Of a DNA stretch of 5,845 nucleotides, positions 1-5,570 are shown piece after piece (position 1 is the stretch's first letter; the number at the start of each line of letters is the position of its first letter). A program made the translations under genes and the position numbers. A model generated the notes under the pieces. It searched no databases and was not told where the DNA came from. It saw only the letters and a program-made list of their open reading frames with translations. Source of the DNA: Chloroflexota bacterium (GTDB lineage: Bacteria; Chloroflexota; UBA6077; CF-72); NCBI GenBank assembly GCA_019242065.1, contig JAFAWJ010000623.1:1-5845 (forward strand). The letters are read 5' to 3'.

Positions 1-1
1 C

Positions 2-598
2 ACGCCGCCGACGCTGGCTCCGGCCGTCGCGGACACCACATCCGTCGTGTCGTCCACACCTACCCTCGGTCGGTCGGGCACCGACAACGTGACCACCACT
101 CCTCCAGGAGGTGTGCTGGCCGACACCACCCTAGCTCCCACACCCACGCCAGGCGCGAATGCGACCGACACGCCCGTGGCTCCCACTCCCACACCAGGTG
201 CGAATGTGACCGCCACTCCGACACCCAGGACTCAGGTTGTGAGTGCGACCATGACAGTGACAGAGCTGTCAACCCCGACGCCCACGAGCGCCGCCAGTGG
301 CCGCAACCCCTGGATCTTGCTGCCGCTGCCCGCCCCAGGCACGCGTGTCGCCCCCGGGCAAATCGTCATCGAAGCCCGCGGCCGCGGCGACGCGCCCATC
401 AAAGCCATGCAGCTCGAGCTCGACGGCGCCGCGCTGCCGGTCGCCCTCGAACAACGCAGCGACTCCGTCTGGCGCGGCTCCGCCAGCACCCACGTCGCCG
501 CCGGCGCACACACCGTGCGCGCCAGCCTGACCGACGCCGAGGGACGCACCGGCAGCTACCGCTGGTCGTTTACGGCTAGCGCTGCGCCCGCTCCCTGA
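2..598 (+). CDS. Thr/Pro-rich surface protein with C-terminal Ig-like domain (5' end missing)
   Basis: The reading frame is open from the first bases of the window, so this is the 3' part of a longer gene; the GTG at 47 is only an internal candidate start. The visible 198 residues fall into two parts. The first half is a low-complexity linker rich in Thr, Pro, Ala and Val, with two 15-residue copies of an APTPTPGAN-type unit. The last ~95 residues, from the NPWILLPLPAPG stretch onward, read as a compact beta-sandwich: an invariant-looking PAPGTRVAPG opening, alternating hydrophobic strands, and a closing GRTGSYRWSF. This resembles the Ig-like domains that end bacterial penicillin-binding protein 1C and many exported Chloroflexota proteins. 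Such linkers typically hold an extracytoplasmic domain away from a membrane anchor or an enzymatic N-terminus, which is not visible here. The function of the whole protein cannot be given. The gene converges on the next one, their ends overlapping by 23 bases. Confidence 0.75.
   Translation, partial: TPPTLAPAVADTTSVVSSTPTLGRSGTDNVTTTPPGGVLADTTLAPTPTPGANATDTPVAPTPTPGANVTATPTPRTQVVSATMTVTELSTPTPTSAASGRNPWILLPLPAPGTRVAPGQIVIEARGRGDAPIKAMQLELDGAALPVALEQRSDSVWRGSASTHVAAGAHTVRASLTDAEGRTGSYRWSFTASAAPAP
134..223 (+). repeat. Two tandem 45-bp copies encoding an APTPTPGAN-type linker unit
   Basis: Copies lie at 134-178 and 179-223. Each encodes 15 residues beginning APTPTPGAN and continuing with a Thr/Ala/Pro stretch. 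By eye they differ at about 10 of 45 bases. Several of the differences are silent third-position changes (for example Thr ACA/ACT and Gly GGC/GGT), so this is an old, protein-level repeat rather than a recent duplication. It sits in the extended linker of the partial surface protein. Confidence 0.7.
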
Positions 599-1268
599 CC
601 GGCGCCATCTCCATCAGGGCCACCGTCGGTTCGCTCGGCAGTGACGTGGCGGTAATTGACAGCCGACTGCGCGGCGCAACCTCCGTCGCGCCGAGCTCCT
701 TGCAGAACTGATCGACCTGGTCCAGGATCAGGCTTCCCTGCGTTTCGGGCGTGGCGTAGTGCATCGGCACGATCAGGCGCGGCTCCACCTGCGCTACGAC
801 GCGGGCGGCTTGCTGGGCGTTGATCGTGCAGTGGCCGCCAACCGGCACCAGCAACACGTCCGCGTCCTTGATGTGGGTGAGTTCGTCGCTGGTGAGTGGT
901 GCGCTGGCCAGATCGCCCAGGTGGCAGATCGTCAGGTCCTCCACCTGGATACTGAAGGCGGTGTTCTTCGGCGTGGCCATGATCAGCGCACCCTCCGGCG
1001 GACGCGCGGTGCGCACGCCCCAGATCAGCGCCCCGCCGATCTCGTACTCGCCTGGCCCACGCAGCACGTGGGGTGTGCCCTCGACCCCCGCCAGGCCGGC
1101 GTGGTGCGGATGGTCATTCGAGATGGTCACCACGTTGGCACTTGTCGCGACGGGTGCGTAGCCCCAATCGTCCGCCGCGTACGGATCCATCAGGATCGTG
1201 ACGTCGCGGCCGCGCAACCTGAAGCAGGCGTGGCCGAGCCAGGAGAGATCCACGCCTGAGTCTACCAA
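576..1268 (-). CDS. MBL-fold metallo-hydrolase-like protein (UPF0173/COG2220 type) with degenerate metal motif
   Basis: A 230-residue protein with the layout of small metallo-beta-lactamase-fold proteins of the COG2220/UPF0173 kind. It has an N-terminal WLGHACFRL strand-turn (His13), the metal-loop region at residues 48-58, a CHLGDL motif (His116, Asp119) and a C-terminal VPMHY (His170). Family members are usually cytoplasmic Zn-dependent hydrolases whose natural substrates are mostly unknown. The canonical HxHxDH loop reads N51-D-H53-P-H55-H56 here, so the first His is Asn and the Asp is His; activity or metal content may therefore differ. The start is taken as TTG (1266-1268) because a purine-rich GGGGAAAGAA lies 12 bases upstream. 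A GTG at 1251-1253 would shorten the protein by five residues and keep every motif. The gene is divergent from the S41 peptidase gene and convergent with the surface-protein gene. The fold is secure, the substrate is not. Confidence 0.85.
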   Translation of the reverse strand: MVDSGVDLSWLGHACFRLRGRDVTILMDPYAADDWGYAPVATSANVVTISNDHPHHAGLAGVEGTPHVLRGPGEYEIGGALIWGVRTARPPEGALIMATPKNTAFSIQVEDLTICHLGDLASAPLTSDELTHIKDADVLLVPVGGHCTINAQQAARVVAQVEPRLIVPMHYATPETQGSLILDQVDQFCKELGATEVAPRSRLSITATSLPSEPTVALMEMAPVRERAQR

Positions 1269-1326
1269 TCGTCGAGCGCGTTCTTTCCCCTATCGCGCTT
1301 CATACTGGTACAACCGCGTGGTCACG
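1269..1326. promoter_or_regulatory. Divergent intergenic region, presumed promoters for both flanking genes
   Basis: This 58-base gap separates the starts of the MBL-fold gene (minus) and the S41 peptidase gene (plus) and is the only sizeable non-coding stretch in the window. It is slightly more A/T-rich than its surroundings, around the TTCTTTCCCCTAT and CATACTGGTACAAC segments. I cannot assign convincing -35/-10 pairs on either strand. The purine-rich GGGGAAAGAA (minus strand, bases 1290-1281) is a candidate ribosome binding site for the TTG start at 1268. No comparable site precedes the ATG at 1327. Promoter function is inferred from the divergent arrangement alone. Confidence 0.35.
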
Positions 1327-2706
1327 ATGAAGCGCGTCCGGGTCGCTCTGCTTCTGTTGGTAGTGGCCTGTGGACTCGTCGCGGGCGGCGTGCCGACCTC
1401 GCAAGTCGCGGCTGCCGCGCCGGTGGCGATGGTGCCGGCCACCACCGCCGAAGACGCGTCAACCCAGAGTCAGGCGTTCGCCAGTGCGTACAACCTGCTC
1501 CTGGACCACTACGTGCACCCGCTCGATACGGCGGCGTTGCTGCAGGCGGCCTGGGACAACCTCTCTAAGGAGGCGGACGGCAAAGCCGCCACGCCGGGTG
1601 CGACCCCGACGTTTGTCGGCGATCGCGCCGTCGATCTGCAAGCAATGCGCGACGCGCTGAGCGCCTACCTCGAGGAGCCGAACAGCAGCCCCGACGGCTT
1701 CACCGCGGCGCATGCGCTCATCCGCGGCATGGTGCGCTTCGTCGACGAAAACCACACCTACTTCCTGGATCCGCAGCAGTACCGCGATTACCAGTCGTGG
1801 TCGCGCGGCGACAACACGTACGTGGGCATCGGTATCAGCGTGACCTCACGCGACGCCGACCCACGCATCGTCGAGGTCTACGATGGGACGCCCGCTGAAG
1901 AGGCCGGGCTCCAGTCTGGCGACATTCTGGTGAGCATCGACGGACAGGCCGTCGCGGGCATGCCAGTCGACGAGATGACCGCTCTGGTCCGTGGCTCGGC
2001 CGGCTCGAGCGTCCAGATCGTGGTCCGCCGCGGAGATGATCCCACCGAGTTGCCGTACACCGTCCAGCGCGCCGAGATCCATCTCCAGTTCGTCAAGGAC
2101 AAGCTCGTCGAGGACGACATCGGCTATGTCATGTTGCGCGGCTTCCCCGAGCCCTCGGTGATCGATTCGATCGAACAGGACATCACTACGTTCCAGGGTG
2201 AGGGCGTGCATGGTCTGGTGCTCGACCTGCGCGGCAACTCCGGCGGCCGCATCGACGTCGGCACGCGCCTGCTGGGCGACTTCTTGCCCGATGGCACCTC
2301 GATCTATCAGGAGATCGATCGCAACGGCCACGACAGCACGCATTCGACGCATGGCAATGACCAGTACGCCATGCCGCTGGTGGTGCTGGTCGACGGCGGC
2401 ACCGCCTCAATGGGCGAGATCTTCGCCTCGGCGGTGCAGGAGCACGGCGCGGCGACGATTCTCGGCTCGAATACCTCAGGCAGCGTGGCGGCCGCGCAAG
2501 TCTTCGGGCTGCCCGACGGTTCGGCGCTGCAAGTCACCGTTTTCGACATCGTGGCGGCTGATGGCAAGACGCTCAACAAGGTTGGCGTGGCCCCCGACGA
2601 AGTCATCCCCTCGGACCCGACGGCCGTGGCCGAAGGCAGCGACCCCGTCCTGACGCGGGCGGTGGCGATCCTGCACGGCGAGATCGCCGCGAACAACGGC
2701 GGGTGA
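1327..2706 (+). CDS. Secreted S41-family (C-terminal processing) peptidase with PDZ domain, catalytic Lys replaced
   Basis: A 459-residue exported protein. Residues 1-25 form a Sec-type signal (MKRVR, then a hydrophobic run). VVAC at 12-15 also fits a lipobox, so it may be a lipoprotein; an Ala-rich region follows. Residues ~40-155 are the helical N-terminal part. Residues ~165-250 form a PDZ domain (YVGIGISV, GTPAEEAGLQSGDILVSIDG). The S41 core follows, with LDLRGNSGG, then GGTASMGEIF containing the expected nucleophile Ser361, and a closing VGVAPDEVIP. In classic CtpA/Tsp enzymes the general-base lysine lies 25 residues after the serine; here that position is Ser386 (NTSGSVAAAQ), so the usual Ser-Lys dyad is absent. 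Such proteins normally trim C-termini of envelope proteins. The ATG at 1327 is preferred because it begins the signal peptide; GTG at 1318 is possible, and the in-frame opening back to 1198 is antisense to the MBL gene. The stop overlaps the thioesterase start. Confidence 0.88.
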   Translation: MKRVRVALLLLVVACGLVAGGVPTSQVAAAAPVAMVPATTAEDASTQSQAFASAYNLLLDHYVHPLDTAALLQAAWDNLSKEADGKAATPGATPTFVGDRAVDLQAMRDALSAYLEEPNSSPDGFTAAHALIRGMVRFVDENHTYFLDPQQYRDYQSWSRGDNTYVGIGISVTSRDADPRIVEVYDGTPAEEAGLQSGDILVSIDGQAVAGMPVDEMTALVRGSAGSSVQIVVRRGDDPTELPYTVQRAEIHLQFVKDKLVEDDIGYVMLRGFPEPSVIDSIEQDITTFQGEGVHGLVLDLRGNSGGRIDVGTRLLGDFLPDGTSIYQEIDRNGHDSTHSTHGNDQYAMPLVVLVDGGTASMGEIFASAVQEHGAATILGSNTSGSVAAAQVFGLPDGSALQVTVFDIVAADGKTLNKVGVAPDEVIPSDPTAVAEGSDPVLTRAVAILHGEIAANNGG

Positions 2707-3182
2707 GCCCACACACGCAGTCAGACCAGCTGACCCTCGCGCAGGTCATGCTGCCCGAGGACGCCAACCCGCGCGGCAACGTCCATGGTGGGACGCTCAT
2801 GAAGCTGGCGGACACCGCCGGCGGGGTGTGCGCCACCCGCCACACGCGCAAACGCGTGGTCACCGCCGTCATGGACTCGATGACCTTCGAACAGCCCGTC
2901 TACGTCGGTGACCTGGTCATCGTCGAGGCCCAGGTCACCTGGACCGGACGCACGAGCATCGAGACCGAGGTGAGCATCACCGTCGAGCACGTGCTAACTG
3001 GCGAGCGGCGGCACATTTCGACGGCCTATTTCGTGTACGTCGCCCTCGACGAACACGGCCGCCCGACCCCGGTCGAGCCCTTTGTGGCGGAAACAGCTCA
3101 GCAGGTGCAGCGCTGGCACGCGGCCGAGGAGCGGCGTGAGATTCGCATGCGCCAGCGACCTGCGGCCAACGCCAGCACCTGA
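2703..3182 (+). CDS. Acyl-CoA thioesterase, single hotdog domain (YciA/BACH-like)
   Basis: A 159-residue cytoplasmic protein covering one hotdog fold. The diagnostic segment at residues 17-47 reads LPEDANPRGNVHGG, then LMKLADTAGG. Asp37 aligns with the catalytic acid of the YciA-type acyl-CoA hydrolases, and the N-V-H-G-G turn contacts CoA in relatives. The strands with VYVGDLV and TSIETEVSI complete the sheet. Known relatives hydrolyse acyl-CoA thioesters to free acid and CoA as oligomers, with broad chain-length tolerance; the substrate here is unknown. The last ~30 residues (AEERREIRMRQR) form a charged helical tail. The GTG start (2703-2705) lies within the TGA stop (2704-2706) of the S41 gene as a GTGA overlap, and no good ribosome binding site precedes it, so translation is probably coupled to the upstream gene. 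The acetyltransferase gene follows 10 bases after the stop. Confidence 0.92.
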   Translation: MSPHTQSDQLTLAQVMLPEDANPRGNVHGGTLMKLADTAGGVCATRHTRKRVVTAVMDSMTFEQPVYVGDLVIVEAQVTWTGRTSIETEVSITVEHVLTGERRHISTAYFVYVALDEHGRPTPVEPFVAETAQQVQRWHAAEERREIRMRQRPAANAST

Positions 3183-3192
3183 CGTCAACGCA

Positions 3193-3945
3193 ATGACTCC
3201 CGCCACCTCCAATCGCCTGTCGCCCGGCGCGCTCAGATTGCTGGACGCCTACGCCGACGACGTCCTGGCCTGCCCGCCAGCGCTTGCCCGCGGTGGCGGC
3301 GTGCACTTGCTGTCGGAAGCCCGCCGCGGGCTGCCCGTGTGGCATGGCTTCACGATGCCCATCATCGGACTCAGCTTCGCCCCGGGCGCGGTCGTCGCTT
3401 GCCGACCAGACCTGATGAATCAACTGCGGTCTGAGCTCGGCTCGGACGTCCACAAGAGCTCGCTCGACGGGCCCGCCCTGCGCCGACTGTGGCGCGCCGT
3501 TGCTCGCTCGGCGCCCAACGCGTTCACGCTGGCGGGTGACTTTCGGGCCGCCTCGGCCACCACGTTCGTCGCCAGCCAAAGCATCGATCGCGCCGAGCTG
3601 CTGGACGACGCAGACGCGGCCGCGCTGCACCTGCGCACGCGCTTCGACGGTGCCATCTTCGGCGTCCGTGGACCGCATGGACGGCTGGTCTCGTGGTGCG
3701 CCATCAAAGTCAAGTCCGAACAGGTGTGGGAGTTGGCGGTGGCCACCGAGAACGACTATCGCGGCCGCGGCTACGCGCGCGACGTGGTGGCCGCCGCGGC
3801 GCGCTACACGTTATATCAGGGGCGGCTGCCGATCTACATCCACGATCGCGAACAGCACCTCGGCGTTCGTGGCCCGCGCGACGGGCTTCCAGCTGTACTG
3901 CGAGATCGTGCTCTGCGAGTACTGATTCTCCTTGATGTACGCTGA
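3193..3945 (+). CDS. GNAT-family N-acetyltransferase, 3' end apparently frameshifted
   Basis: As it stands the frame encodes 250 residues. The C-terminal half carries the GNAT fold: IFGVRGPHGRLVSWCAI strands, WELAVATENDYRGRGYAR with the acetyl-CoA pyrophosphate loop R-G-R-G-Y-A at residues 190-195, then the helix and PIYIHDRE. These enzymes transfer an acetyl group from acetyl-CoA to an amine; the acceptor here is unknown. The first ~120 residues are not recognisable to me beyond being soluble and mixed alpha/beta. After Glu220 the frame changes character. The +1 frame from 3851 encodes N-S-T-S-A-F-V-A-R-A-T-G-F and ends at a TGA at 3923-3925, which is the normal GNAT ending, whereas the open frame runs on to 3945 with unrelated residues. 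The intended product is probably about 244 residues. The ATG at 3193 is chosen for its spacing from the thioesterase stop; upstream in-frame starts lie inside the thioesterase gene. Confidence 0.75.
   Translation: MTPATSNRLSPGALRLLDAYADDVLACPPALARGGGVHLLSEARRGLPVWHGFTMPIIGLSFAPGAVVACRPDLMNQLRSELGSDVHKSSLDGPALRRLWRAVARSAPNAFTLAGDFRAASATTFVASQSIDRAELLDDADAAALHLRTRFDGAIFGVRGPHGRLVSWCAIKVKSEQVWELAVATENDYRGRGYARDVVAAAARYTLYQGRLPIYIHDREQHLGVRGPRDGLPAVLRDRALRVLILLDVR
3850..3853 (+). other. Probable frameshift (indel) site in the GNAT gene
   Basis: The GNAT-like protein is continuous in frame 1 up to Glu (3850-3852) and resumes in frame 2 from Asn (3851-3853). Restoring it needs two added bases or one removed; two missing bases would give the family-like D-R-E-N-S-T-S-A-F. 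All 24 sense codons of the frame-2 tail end in G or C, the pattern expected of the coding frame here. The frame-1 tail has many A/T-ending codons. There is no clear slippery heptamer, so a recent mutation or a sequence/assembly error is more likely than programmed frameshifting. Confidence 0.75.
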
Positions 3946-3956
3946 GTTTCTCGCGT

Positions 3957-5153
3957 ATGCGCTTTGACACGCTGGCCGTCCACGCCGGAGCGCCGTCGTT
4001 CACCATCGACGGCGCGCATCCCACCGCGCCGCCGCTCGTCCCAGCCTCGAGCTATTGGTACGCCTCGGCCGACGAGCTCGACCGCGTGCTCGGCGACGAG
4101 CAGCCCGGCTACTCGTACGCCCGCTACGCCAGCCCAACCGTGGTTGCCTTCGAAGAGGCCGTCGCCGCGCTCGAGGGCGCGCCCGCCAGCGTGGCCTTCG
4201 CCTCGGGCATGGCCGCGATCCATGCCGCCGTCCGCCACTTCGCCCCACGCGCCGACAGGGTTGTGTACGTGTCGAACGACTGCTACGGCGGCACGTTTAC
4301 CCTGCTCGGCTCGACGCTGGCGCGCGAAGGCGTCACGGTGCGCTTCACCGACGTCTACGACCTGGAATCCCTCCAACAGCGCTTCCAGCAGGACCGGCCA
4401 GCTGCGTTACTGGTTGAGGTCGTCTCCAACCCCCTCGAACGCCTCGCGGACATCTCGGCCATCGCCGCGTTGTGCACCCAATACGACGTCGCACTGATCG
4501 TCGACTCGACCTTCACCACGCCGTGTCTGACCCGGCCGCTGAGCCTGGGTGCCGCCTGCGTTATCCACAGCGCGACCAAATATCTCGGCGGCCACGGCGA
4601 CGTCACCGGCGGTGTCGTGGCGTGTAGCTCCCCGCAGCAGGCCGACGCGCTGCGGACGTGGCGCAAGTACACCGGCTCAATCCTGGGCGTGCTGGAAGCC
4701 TATTTGTGTGTGCGCGGCATCCGGACCCTGCCGCTGCGCATGGCCCGCCAGTGCGCTAATGCCCTGGCCGTCGCGCGAGCGCTCGAGGCTGATCCCCGCG
4801 TCGAGCGGGTCCACTACCCGGGCCTGGACTCGGACCCCGGGCATGCCCTCGCGTGTCGAACGTTCCCCGACGGGCTCTTCGGCGCGGTGCTCGCGTTCGG
4901 CATCCGCGGCGCCGACAAGCCCGCCGTCATGCGCTTCCTCGAGCGGCTCGAGCTCGTCCGCGCCGCGCCGACCCTTGGCGACTGTTTCAGCCTGGTGCTG
5001 TACCCGGTCATCGCCTCGCATCGCGGCCTGACACCCGAGGAGCGCCGCGAGCGCGGCATCTTCGACAACGTGGTGCGCTTTTCGGCCGGCCTGGAAGACC
5101 CGGCTGACCTCATCGTCGATTTCGACCAGGCCCTGTCAGGGCTGGGAATCTGA
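3957..5153 (+). CDS. PLP-dependent trans-sulfuration / Cys-Met metabolism enzyme (cystathionine gamma-synthase/lyase-like)
   Basis: A 398-residue, full-length fold-type I PLP enzyme of the Cys/Met metabolism family. The order of motifs is complete. It begins FDTLAVHAGA. The neighbouring-subunit phosphate-binding segment is Y52-S-Y54-A-R56. ASGMAAIHA (phosphate loop) and CYGGTFTLL (the Tyr that stacks on PLP) follow. LIVDSTFTTP holds the Asp that contacts the PLP nitrogen. SATKYLGGHGD holds the Schiff-base Lys208. The end carries the LGDCFSLVLYP and VRFSAGLEDP substrate-end motifs. Family members catalyse gamma- or beta-replacement or elimination on cystathionine, O-acyl-homoserine, methionine or cysteine; sequence alone does not decide which. 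Deviations from the usual motifs are ASPT for NPT at 58-61 and DST for DNT. The start at 3957 gives the standard N-terminus and lies 31 bases after the corrected GNAT stop (or 11 after the uncorrected one). No strong ribosome binding site is visible. The 3' end overlaps the convergent cupredoxin gene by 18 bases. Confidence 0.92.
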   Translation: MRFDTLAVHAGAPSFTIDGAHPTAPPLVPASSYWYASADELDRVLGDEQPGYSYARYASPTVVAFEEAVAALEGAPASVAFASGMAAIHAAVRHFAPRADRVVYVSNDCYGGTFTLLGSTLAREGVTVRFTDVYDLESLQQRFQQDRPAALLVEVVSNPLERLADISAIAALCTQYDVALIVDSTFTTPCLTRPLSLGAACVIHSATKYLGGHGDVTGGVVACSSPQQADALRTWRKYTGSILGVLEAYLCVRGIRTLPLRMARQCANALAVARALEADPRVERVHYPGLDSDPGHALACRTFPDGLFGAVLAFGIRGADKPAVMRFLERLELVRAAPTLGDCFSLVLYPVIASHRGLTPEERRERGIFDNVVRFSAGLEDPADLIVDFDQALSGLGI

Positions 5154-5570
5154 GTCGCTATCGGTATCCGCGTCGTCGTCAGCGCTGGCGGTTGGCGTGG
5201 GCGCGACCTGGGCGGCGGCGCCGTTGCCGACGATGATCGTGCCGGTCATCCACGGGTGCAGCGAGCACGTGTAATGCCACGTGCCGGGCTGGTCGAAATA
5301 CCAGGAGAACCCTTCGCTCGGGTCGAGGTTGCCCGAGTCGAAGGTGCTGTCGTCGGCCGTCACGGTGTGGGCGTCCTGGCCGTCGTTGGACCAGGTCACC
5401 CACGTGCCGGGCGCGACCTTGCGGGTGGTCGGCGTATAGCCCCACCTGGACTGGTCGCGGGGCTGGACGATGGAGATCGCCACGGACGGGCCGAGCGCTT
5501 GCGCTGAGCCACCGGTTGTGGTCAGCACGCTCAGCACCACTCCCGCCAGTAACGATCCCAGGAGCCTCAC
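5136..5570 (-). CDS. Secreted type 1 copper protein (plastocyanin/amicyanin-like cupredoxin) with acidic tail
   Basis: A 144-residue exported protein. Residues 1-25 are a Sec signal peptide (MRLLGSLLAGVVLSVL, ending near A23-Q-A25). Residues ~28-115 form the cupredoxin barrel with all four type 1 copper ligands: His68 in DAHTVTA, then Cys102, His105 and Met108 in Y-T-C-S-L-H-P-W-M. The short C-x2-H-x2-M loop is that of amicyanin-type proteins, whereas plastocyanin has a longer one. Blue copper proteins carry single electrons between periplasmic or surface partners. After the barrel comes a Pro/Thr/Ala linker and a terminal Asp/Ser run (residues 131-142) with no membrane anchor. The GTG start at 5568-5570 overlaps the TGA of the upstream DUF1501 gene (GTGA) and lacks a clear ribosome binding site, which suggests coupled expression. 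The redox partner is unknown; the neighbour is the obvious candidate. Confidence 0.9.
   Translation of the reverse strand: MRLLGSLLAGVVLSVLTTTGGSAQALGPSVAISIVQPRDQSRWGYTPTTRKVAPGTWVTWSNDGQDAHTVTADDSTFDSGNLDPSEGFSWYFDQPGTWHYTCSLHPWMTGTIIVGNGAAAQVAPTPTASADDDADTDSDSDSQP

Noticed and set aside
134..223. CRISPR-like or regulatory direct repeats
   Set aside because: The two copies are adjacent, in frame, diverged at several silent sites and without spacers; they encode a protein linker.
759..1259. Open plus-strand frame opposite the MBL gene
   Set aside because: It is an Arg/His-rich shadow frame; the minus strand carries the MBL motifs.
1198..1326. N-terminal extension of the S41 peptidase frame back to 1198
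   Set aside because: The added 43 residues are antisense to the MBL gene and would bury the clear signal peptide beginning MKRVR at 1327.
1846..2352. Open minus-strand frame opposite the S41 peptidase
   Set aside because: It is rich in Asp/Ala/His with no domain signal and lies wholly inside the PDZ and S41 core coding region.
2977..3678. Open minus-strand frame of 233 codons opposite the thioesterase and GNAT genes
   Set aside because: It has Arg/Gly/Ala-rich composition without recognisable motifs. It is a shadow of high-GC coding on the plus strand, where both genes have clear family motifs.
3850..3856. Programmed ribosomal frameshift in the GNAT gene
   Set aside because: There is no slippery heptamer, downstream stem or internal Shine-Dalgarno-like signal; an indel mutation or sequence error is simpler.
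3935..3967. Ten-codon mini-ORF (ATG at 3935) just ahead of the PLP-enzyme gene, considered as a leader peptide
   Set aside because: It has no ribosome binding site, no run of regulatory codons such as Met or Cys, and no attenuator-like hairpins; chance is sufficient.
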